Shown: piece after piece, positions 54,586 through 64,000 of the stretch | How positions within the stretch are numbered: position 1 is the stretch's first letter | Layout: every line of letters starts with the position of its first letter | NCBI GenBank assembly: GCA_964577115.1 | Contig: CAZNXJ010000016.1 | Span: 1 to 64,000 of the forward strand | Direction of reading: 5' to 3' | From: CAZNXJ01 sp964577115 | Lineage (GTDB): Bacteria; Planctomycetota; Planctomycetia; Pirellulales; Pirellulaceae | Length of the DNA: 64,000 nt | Program-made: the position numbers and the translations under genes | The notes under the pieces: generated by a model | What the model saw: the letters and a program-made list of their open reading frames with translations, nothing else | Told to the model about the DNA's origin: nothing | Database searches by the model: none

Positions 54586-54956
54586 CGATCGACGGGCCTC
54601 GTAAGGATTCTGGACGGCGCGGCGAGCGGCGGTGCGTGTAACCGCTGGCTCGCTGTGAAAGGCGTACATCGCCGCCAGGAAAAATTTTCAATGATTTTCG
54701 GTTCGATTTCGGACAACGTGCGGCTCACGTGTCGAGCCGAATTATCGAATACGCGGGATCTTCCGGGAAGTCAGGGAGCCCAGCGGGTCGCACCGAGCCA
54801 TGAACGAGCGTGACGGCACGCCTTTCGCATGCTTTCGGACTGACATGCTGTTGTCTGGGTGGCCGACGAATGGATACGGGGCGCCCGGTGCTCCTTCTAC
54901 AATGTAATCTGCGAATCTGGCCGATCCGGGCACCCACGGCAACCAAGGAACGGACA
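54586..54956. other. gene-free divergent region
   Basis: These 371 bp separate the giant gene (minus) from the next plus-strand gene and should hold both promoters. The part near 54670-54715 is the most AT-rich. A short CGGCTC/GAGCCG stem lies at 54721-54739. I see nothing else of note. Confidence 0.5.
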
Positions 54957-55823
54957 ATGGTCTGGGATCTCGGCCCGTATCTGATGTGGGGCGAACTCGC
55001 CAACACACGGCGTCATTGCACCGAAGGTCTGTTTTATCTTGCTCGGCGGCCCGAGCCGATTCGGCTCGAGCTGTTCGGCAACTGTGGCCCGGGGCTCGTC
55101 GGCAGAAGGCTGCGCTTCGTGCCTTGCCAGCCCCAACGGCCCACCTGGCCCCGCGTCGCGGCTCCGGTCAGCTCGCAGCAGATCGGCGTCGTCGGTTCGA
55201 TCGACTTCCTTCCCGCCGGATCGGCCGACAACGACGCCGACAGAGATCGTTTGCACATCGAGTGGTGGGGGCAGCAGGGGCGCACACGGCTCGTGCTGAT
55301 CGAACCACAAGTCGAATTTCTCTCGGCCATGCCCGAAGCGTGGCTGTGGACCGAAGCGGATGAACAGGATCAGCTACCCGACCTGTTGCCGGAAAGCGCC
55401 TGGGACTGGTCGGCCGCCATGTGGGTCTCACCCGCGGAGATGAAGCTGGAGGCCGAAATGGCGGAGGATGAGTCCTGGAACACGCGGCCGTGCGTGATTC
55501 CGATCCGCGATCTGCTCTCTCCGCCGTTGGAATTGCCCACCCACCTCGCACTGGACCCCGAGCGGCTCTGGAAGTACCTCCAGCGCGCTCTCGCGCGGCT
55601 CGCCGAGATCGGCGTCGCGCTCCGTACGTGTGAGCACCTGAGCGTGCGGGACGTGTATCGCGTCGTCGCCGAGCGTTTGTTGACGGAGGTGGAGATTGAG
55701 CCGGCGCTGATGCGCATGTACGGCGCCGAGAGTATTTCGACGAGCTACTTCTGTCCGCACTGCCAGAAGGTCTGGCGGCTGTACGAGGACGACTTGCCGC
55801 CCGGTGCCGGTTCGCAGTTATGA
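54957..55823 (+). CDS. uncharacterised protein with C-terminal zinc-knuckle motif
   Basis: This 288-residue cytoplasmic protein starts at ATG 54957, 8 bases after AAGGAA. I recognise no family. The N-terminus (WDLGPYLMWGELANTRRHCTEG) is rich in aromatics. The middle is hydrophobic-acidic with many Trp, and the end contains FCPHCQKVW (a single CxxC pair). The many Trp/Glu residues make a protein-protein role plausible. It has no operon partner. Confidence 0.7.
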   Translation: MVWDLGPYLMWGELANTRRHCTEGLFYLARRPEPIRLELFGNCGPGLVGRRLRFVPCQPQRPTWPRVAAPVSSQQIGVVGSIDFLPAGSADNDADRDRLHIEWWGQQGRTRLVLIEPQVEFLSAMPEAWLWTEADEQDQLPDLLPESAWDWSAAMWVSPAEMKLEAEMAEDESWNTRPCVIPIRDLLSPPLELPTHLALDPERLWKYLQRALARLAEIGVALRTCEHLSVRDVYRVVAERLLTEVEIEPALMRMYGAESISTSYFCPHCQKVWRLYEDDLPPGAGSQL

Positions 55824-55936
55824 CTATAGGAATTCAAACGACGGGGGTGTGGCGCGGTGCGTGCCCCACGGCGCTCGCCAGCCCGATGCCTACCGCTCCG
55901 TGACGCGGAAAAAGTGACGGCGTCGGTGACGCTCGG

Positions 55937-56782
55937 CTATTCGTCCGCGTCGAGCGTTTCTTCGTCGTGGATCGACATCCAACGCAGCCGCGACGGATTT
56001 TTCGCTCGCCGCTGGCGCACCGCCGGAATGTGGGGAGGCGGCGGAACGGGCCCCGGCGCGTCGATGTTGCCGAGATAAATGCGGCGCACTTCCTCGTGCC
56101 GCATGATTTCGTCAGGCGTGCCCGAGCAGAGGACTTTGCCGGAGCTGATGACGTAGCACCAGTTGACGACTTGCAGGATTTCGCGAGCGGCGTGGTCGGT
56201 TATGAGGACTGCGATGCCGCGCGCGCTGAGATCACGAATGATCTCTTGGATACTCTGGACCGTCACCGGGTCGATCCCGGCGAAGGGTTCGTCGAGCAGA
56301 ATGATGGAGGGGTTCGAGATCAGGCAGCGAGCGATCTCGAGGCGGCGCCGTTCACCGCCCGACAGCTTGGATGCTCGTGATTTGCGGATGTGCGTGATTT
56401 CGAACTGCTCGAGCAGCTCCTGGCAGCGCTGTTTGCGCTCCTGCGGCTTCATGCCCAGCAGCTCCATCATGCTCAGCAGATTCTGTTCGACCGTCAGCTT
56501 GCGAAAGACGCTACCTTCTTGCGCGAGGTAGCCCATGCCCCCGTCGCGAGCGCGGCGGTACATCGGCCACTGGGTCACGTCCAGGCCGCTGAGCAGCACG
56601 TTGCCTCGATCGGGTTCCACCATGCCGCACGTCATGCGGAAGCTGGTCGTCTTGCCGGCGCCGTTGGGGCCGAGCAGCCCGACGATCTGCCCGCGGCGCA
56701 CTTCGAAGCTGACACCGTCCACCACGCGCCGGCGGCCGTAGGTCTTGGCTAGGCGTTCGACCTTCAGAATCGGTGGCTCCAT
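55937..56782 (-). CDS. lptB: LPS export ABC transporter ATP-binding protein
   Basis: This 281-residue cytoplasmic ATPase has Walker A GLLGPNGAGKTT, signature LSGGERRRLEIARCL, Walker B SIILLDEPFAGIDPVTV and the H-loop LITDHAAREIL. GYLAQEGSVFRKLTVEQN matches LptB rather than general ABC proteins. LptB powers lipopolysaccharide transport from the inner membrane, with LptFG (not in the window). A basic tail of about 30 residues extends beyond the usual end. GGAGGG precedes ATG 56782, with lepB 51 bp upstream. Confidence 0.93.
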   Translation of the reverse strand: MEPPILKVERLAKTYGRRRVVDGVSFEVRRGQIVGLLGPNGAGKTTSFRMTCGMVEPDRGNVLLSGLDVTQWPMYRRARDGGMGYLAQEGSVFRKLTVEQNLLSMMELLGMKPQERKQRCQELLEQFEITHIRKSRASKLSGGERRRLEIARCLISNPSIILLDEPFAGIDPVTVQSIQEIIRDLSARGIAVLITDHAAREILQVVNWCYVISSGKVLCSGTPDEIMRHEEVRRIYLGNIDAPGPVPPPPHIPAVRQRRAKNPSRLRWMSIHDEETLDADE

Positions 56783-56833
56783 GAATCCCTCCGTGAATTC
56801 GCTCGAACGACGCTTGTTCGCCACCGCGCCCGG

Positions 56834-58849
56834 CTAGCGAATAAACCGCATGCGTTTGACGTTGACTGTCAAAATCGGTACTGGTCGCCGCCATGAATGG
56901 GGCCAGTAGATAAAGATGGCCTTGCCGATCAGCAGCTTGCGTTCGAAGTACGTGCCGTCCCGCCAGCGTCGCCCATCGAGGCTCTGCGGGCTGTTATCTC
57001 CGAGCGGAAACAACTGGTCCGGACCTAGAACAAACTCGACCGTGCGCCGCATGCGGAACAAGTCGGTCGATTGCCAGGTCCGAGGATCGCTGAACACAAG
57101 GTTTTGTTCGTCGACGGAGAAGCCAAAGCCCGAGTAATCCGGCTCATGGCCGCTCGGATACCGCGGCGTGACGGCGATGTAATAGACGTCCCGCCCGAGC
57201 GCGAGTCGGTGCACTTCGAGCTCGGTGCCTTCGGCGCCAATCCCTGCCGGTTCCATGTCGCCAGGGTCCGATTCCGACCACCGCGGCTGCACTTCATCGT
57301 CGCGCTGGTACGTCGTTGGTCCGTCGAACTCGACAAGCGTGTCGTCGACCCAAAGCCGAAGCTGATTGTCGAAGTTCGTGAAGCGAAGTTCGTATCGACC
57401 CGGGCCACGTACGGAAGTTTCCGCCGTCGGCGTCATGGTGGGCCGTTCACCGAAGTCGCCAAAAGGCTGTTCGTCACTCCGCGTGAGCGTCGCGGTGCCG
57501 GTGGCCACATCAATCGTACAGCGAAAATGCACGCCTCCCTCGACCAAGTCGAGCAGCACTTTGCCCGAGTTGCTCTTCACTTCCACATCGGCATCGATCG
57601 CGAGATCGCCGACCCAGTGGCTGCCGAGCATCCGCTCCTGAGCTCGCCCATTCTTGTAGATGATGCGATCGTTGTACGTGTAATAGTCCGTGATCAGCTC
57701 GCCACCCGCCAGCTGAATCCGCTCGGGAAGCCGATCGGTAAGCAGCATCTCCTGCCATTCGTCCCACGTCGGATAGATGTGGCGATAGCGGAGCCATTCG
57801 ACCTGGTCCGTTTTGGCGACGGTGAACGTGCCTTGTTCGGTGCGCTGCCACGCCGGAGATTCCGCGCCGTGCTGCTGCCACCGTTCGGGCCAGCCGAGCC
57901 GCTCGAGCGTTTTGCTGCGGTAGGCCGTGTCGTCGACGATCTGGGTGAGTGCGAGCTGTTTGTCGGGAGGCTTGCGTACGATCCGTGGCAGTTCGAATAC
58001 CTCGAGCCGGTCTTCGTCGCCGAGACCCTGGAGGACATACGTTTGGCCGCTCGCCGGATCGACGAGATGCCAGACACGGTCCACCAGTCGCGCGGGATCG
58101 GTTTCCGGCAGGTCGGCGAAATCGATCGCTTCGAGCTGCACGTCAGGGCCGAGCGTAATTCCATGTTCGCGAAGGGCCGTGGCGAGCACGTCGTTGATCT
58201 GGTTGCCGTCGAGTCCTCCGATGCGCGCCTGGCGATAGGGAACATTGAACTGATGGCGGCCGATGAGGATGTCGCCGTGCCGGATGCGAACCATTTCGTT
58301 CGGCAGGCCGATGAGGCGCTTGATGTAGTTTTGCTTCGCGTTGCCGGGATATTTGAAAACAATGACATCCCAACGCTCCGGTTCGGAACGCTCGTATGCG
58401 AATTTGCTGACGAGAATTCGGTCGCCGTTGAACGATTGTTCGTTCGGAGCTCGCATCCGGCTGACTTCCCGCTCGGGTGGCCGGATAGTGCCGCTCAGCA
58501 TATCGTCCATCGTCTCAGACGGCACAAGCGACTTGGGATACTGGCAGATGGGACAAAACGTCTGGACGACGACGCCCTTATCGTAATCGTTCTCTTCGCT
58601 GGCCCCCGCCCGGTACTCGAAGCCACATTCGTCGCACTCGACATCGACGTGCCGACCCTGCAACGTTGGAGCCATCGAGCCCGTCGGAATGACAAAGGCC
58701 TCGGCCACAAACCCGCGGAACAGGAATGCCAAAATGACGGCGATGACGATCGACTCGAACGTTTCGCGCGTCGCCTGCGAATTGTTGATATGGACTTTCG
58801 AGCGGTCGCGATTCGCGTCGGCGCTCTTCTTGGATTTTTCCGAACTCAA
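56834..58849 (-). CDS. lepB: signal peptidase I with zinc-ribbon and large insert
   Basis: This 671-residue S26 peptidase has an N-terminal anchor (about 30-46), catalytic Ser58 in PTGSMAPTL and Lys177 in NYIKRLIGLP. Between them is a four-cysteine zinc ribbon (Cys72, Cys75, Cys99, Cys102). An insert of several hundred residues after about residue 300 separates the catalytic core from the C-terminal GDNSPQSLDGR. The insert is beta-rich, of LamG/jelly-roll type (YELRFTNFDNQLRLWVDDTLVEFDG). E. coli LepB has about 324 residues, so this is twice the size. It cleaves Sec signal peptides outside the inner membrane. Confidence 0.93.
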   Translation of the reverse strand: MSSEKSKKSADANRDRSKVHINNSQATRETFESIVIAVILAFLFRGFVAEAFVIPTGSMAPTLQGRHVDVECDECGFEYRAGASEENDYDKGVVVQTFCPICQYPKSLVPSETMDDMLSGTIRPPEREVSRMRAPNEQSFNGDRILVSKFAYERSEPERWDVIVFKYPGNAKQNYIKRLIGLPNEMVRIRHGDILIGRHQFNVPYRQARIGGLDGNQINDVLATALREHGITLGPDVQLEAIDFADLPETDPARLVDRVWHLVDPASGQTYVLQGLGDEDRLEVFELPRIVRKPPDKQLALTQIVDDTAYRSKTLERLGWPERWQQHGAESPAWQRTEQGTFTVAKTDQVEWLRYRHIYPTWDEWQEMLLTDRLPERIQLAGGELITDYYTYNDRIIYKNGRAQERMLGSHWVGDLAIDADVEVKSNSGKVLLDLVEGGVHFRCTIDVATGTATLTRSDEQPFGDFGERPTMTPTAETSVRGPGRYELRFTNFDNQLRLWVDDTLVEFDGPTTYQRDDEVQPRWSESDPGDMEPAGIGAEGTELEVHRLALGRDVYYIAVTPRYPSGHEPDYSGFGFSVDEQNLVFSDPRTWQSTDLFRMRRTVEFVLGPDQLFPLGDNSPQSLDGRRWRDGTYFERKLLIGKAIFIYWPHSWRRPVPILTVNVKRMRFIR

Positions 58850-59051
58850 GCGATTTTTCTCCCACCCGGGGTCGTTGTCGGCCGTTCAACACTATTCGTC
58901 ATTCGACCAACTCGGTCGAATATAACCGAAATAGGGCCCGTCCCCTATGCGGAAACGCCGTTCGGCGCGGCCCCGCACCGGCCCCGCAGGTGTTCCTTCG
59001 GACCCCGCGCGAGCCCGGAGTAGGCAGGTGGAGCTAGGAGGTGCGGTTGAG

Positions 59052-60356
59052 CTAGCGGAAATACGGCAAAGCCCTGCCTAGCATGTGGTTACGCGGAATG
59101 CCCGTCGTCGCATGGCGACTATCGATGGAGAGCGGCACGTTGTCACCGAGCAGCAGGTAATGGTCGTCGCCTAGTGCATAACCCGACCATTGGTCGCGGA
59201 GCCTCTCGGGCGAGAGGTAATGCAGGTCGCGCCAGACGCGCCGCTCTCGAATCGCAATAGCGTCCCCGGACGTTGCATAGGCCAGCGGGCGGTGCACCGC
59301 CCGCCGCGGACCGTCTCGCTCGGAAGGCTCGCGATACACCAGCACCTCCCGGCCGCCGATCGCCAGAATCACTTGTTCGTCGACCAGGGCGAACTCCCAG
59401 ACGCCGTTGAGCGCCGCCGATGCCGCGGGCAGTTCGGCCTCGGCTACAAGCTGCCCGTCCCGCTCGAGCGTCCCTTGGCCGCCGCTGAACGGCACATCGA
59501 GCCGGTATTCGGCCCAGCCGTTATGGCCGCGCAATGACAGAGTGGCCGGCGCCCTCGCTTCCACGTGAAAACTCAGCAGCAGGTCGTACACCGCGTGAGT
59601 CTGCCGGCGAAGCGACGGGTTGTAGCTATCGTTGTCGAACACAAGCGTTTCGTCGCTGCGAGGCAGGGGAGAGTCGAAGCAGCGCCAGGCCCGGAAGCTT
59701 GTCCAGGCAATTCCGTCCTCGCTCGGCGGCTCGGCTGCCCAGCGGTCGGGCAGCATCGACTGCCGCGGTGAATAGCGGTCGTCATGGACGAGGATCGCGA
59801 CGCGGCGGAGCTCATCGAGCCGTTTACGAAGAAGCTGGCCGTTCGCGTACAGGTCGCCATATCGGATCGAAATGTGTTCGCCAGGAAGACCGGCGACGCG
59901 TTTGACTTCCAGCTGCTTCGGATTACTCGGACTGCGATAGACGGCGAGTTCCCAGCGCCGAGGTGCCCGGTGCAAGTAGCTCCAGCGATCGATCAGAATC
60001 CGGTCGCCCCAGTTGCGCGGCAGAGATTCTGGCGCGTACGCGCTGCGCTTGCCGCAATTCGGGCAGACGAGCCGCTCGAAGGGGATGTCGGCAAAAGCGT
60101 CGACAGGCCAACGGAACTCGCAGTCGTCGCAGGTCACCTCGTAATGGGGCCCGAGCAGTGCTGGAGCCATCGAGCCGCTGCCAATGCGCACGGGGAAGAG
60201 CAGACCTTGGAGGACCAGCTGCCGGGCGAGCCAGCTTGTAGCGAGCAGGCCAACCATGCCGATCGCTAGCCCGATCCAACAGCGTCGCCGCCGCTTCGCG
60301 CCGCGGTGAGTCGAAGTTTCGGTGGACAAGGGAGTTGTCGCGTCGCGCATGCGCAT
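59052..60356 (-). CDS. second signal peptidase I-like protein with zinc ribbon
   Basis: This 434-residue paralogue of lepB has an anchor near 27-45, Ser62 in GSGSMAPALLG, Lys152 in LEVKRVAGLP, and a zinc ribbon at Cys76, Cys79, Cys98 and Cys101. The C-terminal GDNVPLSIDSRHATTGIP and LGRALPYFR match the catalytic end of S26 peptidases. It also has an insert of about 170 residues with a LamG-like strand pattern. It has 78 bp to lepA upstream and 202 bp to lepB downstream. The paralogue probably handles a different set of precursors; both catalytic residues are intact. Confidence 0.85.
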   Translation of the reverse strand: MRMRDATTPLSTETSTHRGAKRRRRCWIGLAIGMVGLLATSWLARQLVLQGLLFPVRIGSGSMAPALLGPHYEVTCDDCEFRWPVDAFADIPFERLVCPNCGKRSAYAPESLPRNWGDRILIDRWSYLHRAPRRWELAVYRSPSNPKQLEVKRVAGLPGEHISIRYGDLYANGQLLRKRLDELRRVAILVHDDRYSPRQSMLPDRWAAEPPSEDGIAWTSFRAWRCFDSPLPRSDETLVFDNDSYNPSLRRQTHAVYDLLLSFHVEARAPATLSLRGHNGWAEYRLDVPFSGGQGTLERDGQLVAEAELPAASAALNGVWEFALVDEQVILAIGGREVLVYREPSERDGPRRAVHRPLAYATSGDAIAIRERRVWRDLHYLSPERLRDQWSGYALGDDHYLLLGDNVPLSIDSRHATTGIPRNHMLGRALPYFR

Positions 60357-60434
60357 AGCCGTCCAGGCGTTTGATTACCGCACCCCGGACGTTGTCACTT
60401 GGCCGTCGGCCGATTGCAAGCGATTCCCGTCGCG

Positions 60435-62240
<1,806 letters not shown>

Positions 62241-62563
62241 TGAACGAGCTACTTTTGTAGGCTTGCAGTTCCAGCGGCGCCGGAGCTCAACCGCGTTCGC
62301 TCACCGCTAGGTGCAGCGCACGCGTGGCTCCTGCCGATGAAGGATTCCGTGAATATCAAGTATTTTCGAAAGCGTGGTCGCTCGACGAGCCATGCCGCGT
62401 CTCGTCCGATCCCTGAGGGATTCCGGGTGGGCGCGATCCCTCGCGGGGCCGACAACTTCGGCGACCCCGGAGGTACAGCGTGTCCCGTGGCGACGGCTTC
62501 CAAGCGTCGTCGCAAAACAGCAAAATGGTCTGCCACCCCAAGTCCTTCGCGGTGACCAAAGCC
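62241..62563. other. gene-free stretch
   Basis: These 323 bp lie between lepA and the ROK kinase gene, both on the minus strand. I see no credible frame with a start and binding site, and no structured RNA. It should hold the lepA promoter. Confidence 0.5.
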
Positions 62564-63610
62564 CTACGGGGCCGACGTTCGGTTCGCTTTCTTCCAGGCG
62601 AGTCGGCCAAGCCCCGCGGCGCCGATGTAACCGGCGTCGCCTCCTAGCCGGGCGTATTCGATCGCCGTGTTGTTGGCGACGACATCGAACGCTCGGCGGC
62701 GAAACTCCTCGCGCACCGACTCGAGAAAAACTCGCCCGGCGTGCGCCTCTTCGCCGCCGAAATTCATCGCTCCACCCAGCACCACGAGCCCAGGATCGAG
62801 CGCGTGGACCAGCGTGACGATGCCGATGCCGAGATAGCGGCCGGTTTCCCGGATGATCTCGAGCGCCAGCTTGTCGCCCCGATTCGCCTCCTCGTACACC
62901 ATGTAGCCGGTCAATTCCTCGGTGGCGACTCGCCCCTGTAGGCTGCTTTCCTCGCCGGCCATCAGCCGCTCGCGCGTGCGTTCAATGACCGCGCTCGCGC
63001 TGGCGTACGCTTCGAGCTCGCCGCGGCCGCCGCCCCACACGCAGAGACGCGCGTCCTCGCGCGAGTCGACGATGATGTGTCCGCATTCCGAGCCGAAGCT
63101 GTTCGCGCCATCGACAAGCTGTTCGTCGATGATAATGCCGCCGCCCACACCGGTGCCGAGCGTCAGCATGATCATGCTCGACGCGTCACGCCCGCGGCCG
63201 ACCCAGAATTCGCCATAGGCGGCGGCATTCGCGTCGTTGGCGTATGCCACCAGCTTGCCCTCACAGGCCTTGCTCAGCTCGTCCCGAATCGGAAAGTGAC
63301 GCCAGTTCGGGAGGTTGGGCGGGGCGAGAATCATACCCCGCCGGACATCCTGGGTCCCAGGCGTTCCTAGGCCCATCGCTGTGATCGCGTCCCAGTCGAG
63401 CCCGAGACCTTCGAGCAGTCCATCGAGTGCCTGTCGAATCCTCTGCACGGCGTCGGCCGGCCCGCGTTCTTGCTGCGTTTCGATCCGCGTCTCGGCCAGA
63501 CTCTGGCCCCGATCGTCCACAATCCCCAATTTGATGCCGGTGCCACCCACGTCCACACCCACGAAGAGGGGGCGCTGAGCATCCTGCGGCGAGACGTAGG
63601 CTGACGACAT
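62564..63610 (-). CDS. ROK family sugar kinase (glucokinase-like)
   Basis: This 348-residue cytoplasmic kinase has an ATP-binding FVGVDVGGTGIKLGIV, AYANDANAAAYGEFWVGRG with the catalytic Asp, and LGTGVGGGIIIDEQL. The usual ROK zinc site CxCGxxGC is altered to LCVWGGGRGELEAYAS, keeping one Cys, so zinc is probably not bound in the standard way. It likely phosphorylates glucose or a related sugar. It stands alone, 323 bp from lepA. Confidence 0.92.
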   Translation of the reverse strand: MSSAYVSPQDAQRPLFVGVDVGGTGIKLGIVDDRGQSLAETRIETQQERGPADAVQRIRQALDGLLEGLGLDWDAITAMGLGTPGTQDVRRGMILAPPNLPNWRHFPIRDELSKACEGKLVAYANDANAAAYGEFWVGRGRDASSMIMLTLGTGVGGGIIIDEQLVDGANSFGSECGHIIVDSREDARLCVWGGGRGELEAYASASAVIERTRERLMAGEESSLQGRVATEELTGYMVYEEANRGDKLALEIIRETGRYLGIGIVTLVHALDPGLVVLGGAMNFGGEEAHAGRVFLESVREEFRRRAFDVVANNTAIEYARLGGDAGYIGAAGLGRLAWKKANRTSAP

Positions 63611-63747
63611 ATTTTCTTTAGGGAAAAGGAATGAAATCGGCGGCGAGTCGAACGCGAAGTATTCAAGGCAAATATAAAGTCCCGCCCCGACTTAGGGAAT
63701 GTCGCTGGCCGCAAATCGGCCTCAGCATCCGTGCCCCCGGTGACGTC

Positions 63748-64000
63748 TCAGTCCTCTGGGGACTGGGCAGCACGCAGCTCGGTGGAGGAAATGTCTTCCC
63801 GGAATTCTTCGGGATCGACACCCGTACAGATCGCTCGCAGCTCGTCGGGAATGTCCAGTTCGTCGAGCGTGCGCAGCCGGCCGCCGACCTTGCGGGCGAA
63901 GACGAGCAGCCGGCAGCCGAGTCGAGCGATTTCGGCGATGGCGGCGTCGCGCGCTTCACGGCTTGCGTAATAGCGTGTTTCACCGAGCCGCTGGGCGGTG
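63748..64000 (-). CDS. 3' end of a nucleotidylyltransferase-like gene (partial)
   Basis: On the minus strand, an open frame enters from the end of the window and runs 83 residues to the stop at 63748-63750. The sequence includes ETRYYASREARDAAI, GCRLLVFARK and EFREDISSTELR. The ISST-x-R element is like the C-terminal motif of nucleotidylyltransferases such as NadD/CoaD, and the preceding FREDISSTELR context also fits. The 5' part, including the expected HxGH motif, lies outside the window, so the assignment is tentative. Confidence 0.6.
   Translation of the reverse strand, partial: TAQRLGETRYYASREARDAAIAEIARLGCRLLVFARKVGGRLRTLDELDIPDELRAICTGVDPEEFREDISSTELRAAQSPED

Noticed and set aside
54721..54739. 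Short CGGCTC/GAGCCG stem as operator or terminator
   Set aside because: A 6-bp stem with an ordinary loop in a GC-rich gap is expected by chance; nothing else marks it.
57071..59023. Plus-strand frame of 650 codons
   Set aside because: It is antisense to lepB, whose catalytic residues are unambiguous.
63663..63983. Minus-strand frame of 106 codons at the window end
   Set aside because: A different minus-strand frame through the same bases carries a coherent nucleotidylyltransferase-like sequence, so this one is a shadow.

Overview
The window is about 64 kb of GC-rich bacterial chromosome that looks like a planctomycete, probably of the Pirellulales type; this placement is inferred from gene content, not from a marker phylogeny. 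Supporting gene types are a DUF1559 pseudopilin-like protein, a very large secreted protein combining a PVC-type dehydrogenase, HEAT repeats and a c-type heme site, a DUF1080 protein, several Tat- or Sec-exported sugar-isomerase-like TIM barrels, Gfo/Idh/MocA oxidoreductases, an OPT transporter, and two signal peptidases I carrying zinc ribbons. Genes are dense on both strands. Short same-strand groups are separated by 100-350 bp gaps. There is one tRNA gene (His). I see no CRISPR array, prophage or intact insertion sequence.

Layout: 1-852 is gene-free and holds REP-like palindromes and a diverged 72-bp inverted repeat. 0.85-8.2 kb: repeat lipoprotein, PA0069-type radical SAM protein, rarA, zinc-ribbon membrane protein, LysM/L,D-transpeptidase, pyrE with a possible nuclease-like partner, and an NRDE protein. 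8.3-12.7 kb: a decayed Fpg/Nei fragment, Gfo/Idh/MocA oxidoreductase, fabH and pepF. 12.8-16.9 kb: a divergent set (ALDH7-like dehydrogenase, class III aminotransferase, DUF1338/HglS-like protein) that reads as lysine or 2-aminoadipate catabolism. 17-24 kb: exported STN-like protein, TIM barrel, metalloprotease-LRR fusion, creatininase family protein, tRNA-His, DUF1559 protein and a small lipoprotein. 24-31 kb: a second Gfo/Idh/MocA protein, an anchored protein with thiS-thiG, a DinG-like helicase, a Tat-type TIM barrel and hisF.

31.3-35.8 kb: an apparent operon of a PilT-like ATPase, a membrane-anchored GspE-like protein whose Walker A lysine is replaced, a CvpA-like protein and another membrane protein. 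35.8-49.3 kb: Tat-type TIM barrel, small membrane protein, OPT transporter, DUF1080 protein, tandem alpha/beta hydrolase, TadG-like vWA protein, 2-hydroxyacid dehydrogenase, two small exported proteins and a VIT/vWA protein. 49.5-54.6 kb is one 1,696-residue chimeric secreted protein. 55-64 kb: a conserved-looking unknown, then a minus-strand series lepA, signal peptidase-like, lepB, lptB (translation, export and envelope transport), a ROK kinase, and the 3' end of a probable nucleotidylyltransferase-like gene that runs off the window.

The features most worth following up are the lysine-catabolism cluster, the Walker-A-less GspE/PilT/CvpA operon, the tandem hydrolase with one dead-looking domain, the possible PD-(D/E)XK-like protein beside pyrE, and the 1,696-residue chimera. 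All domain calls come from reading motifs by eye; no database search was run.
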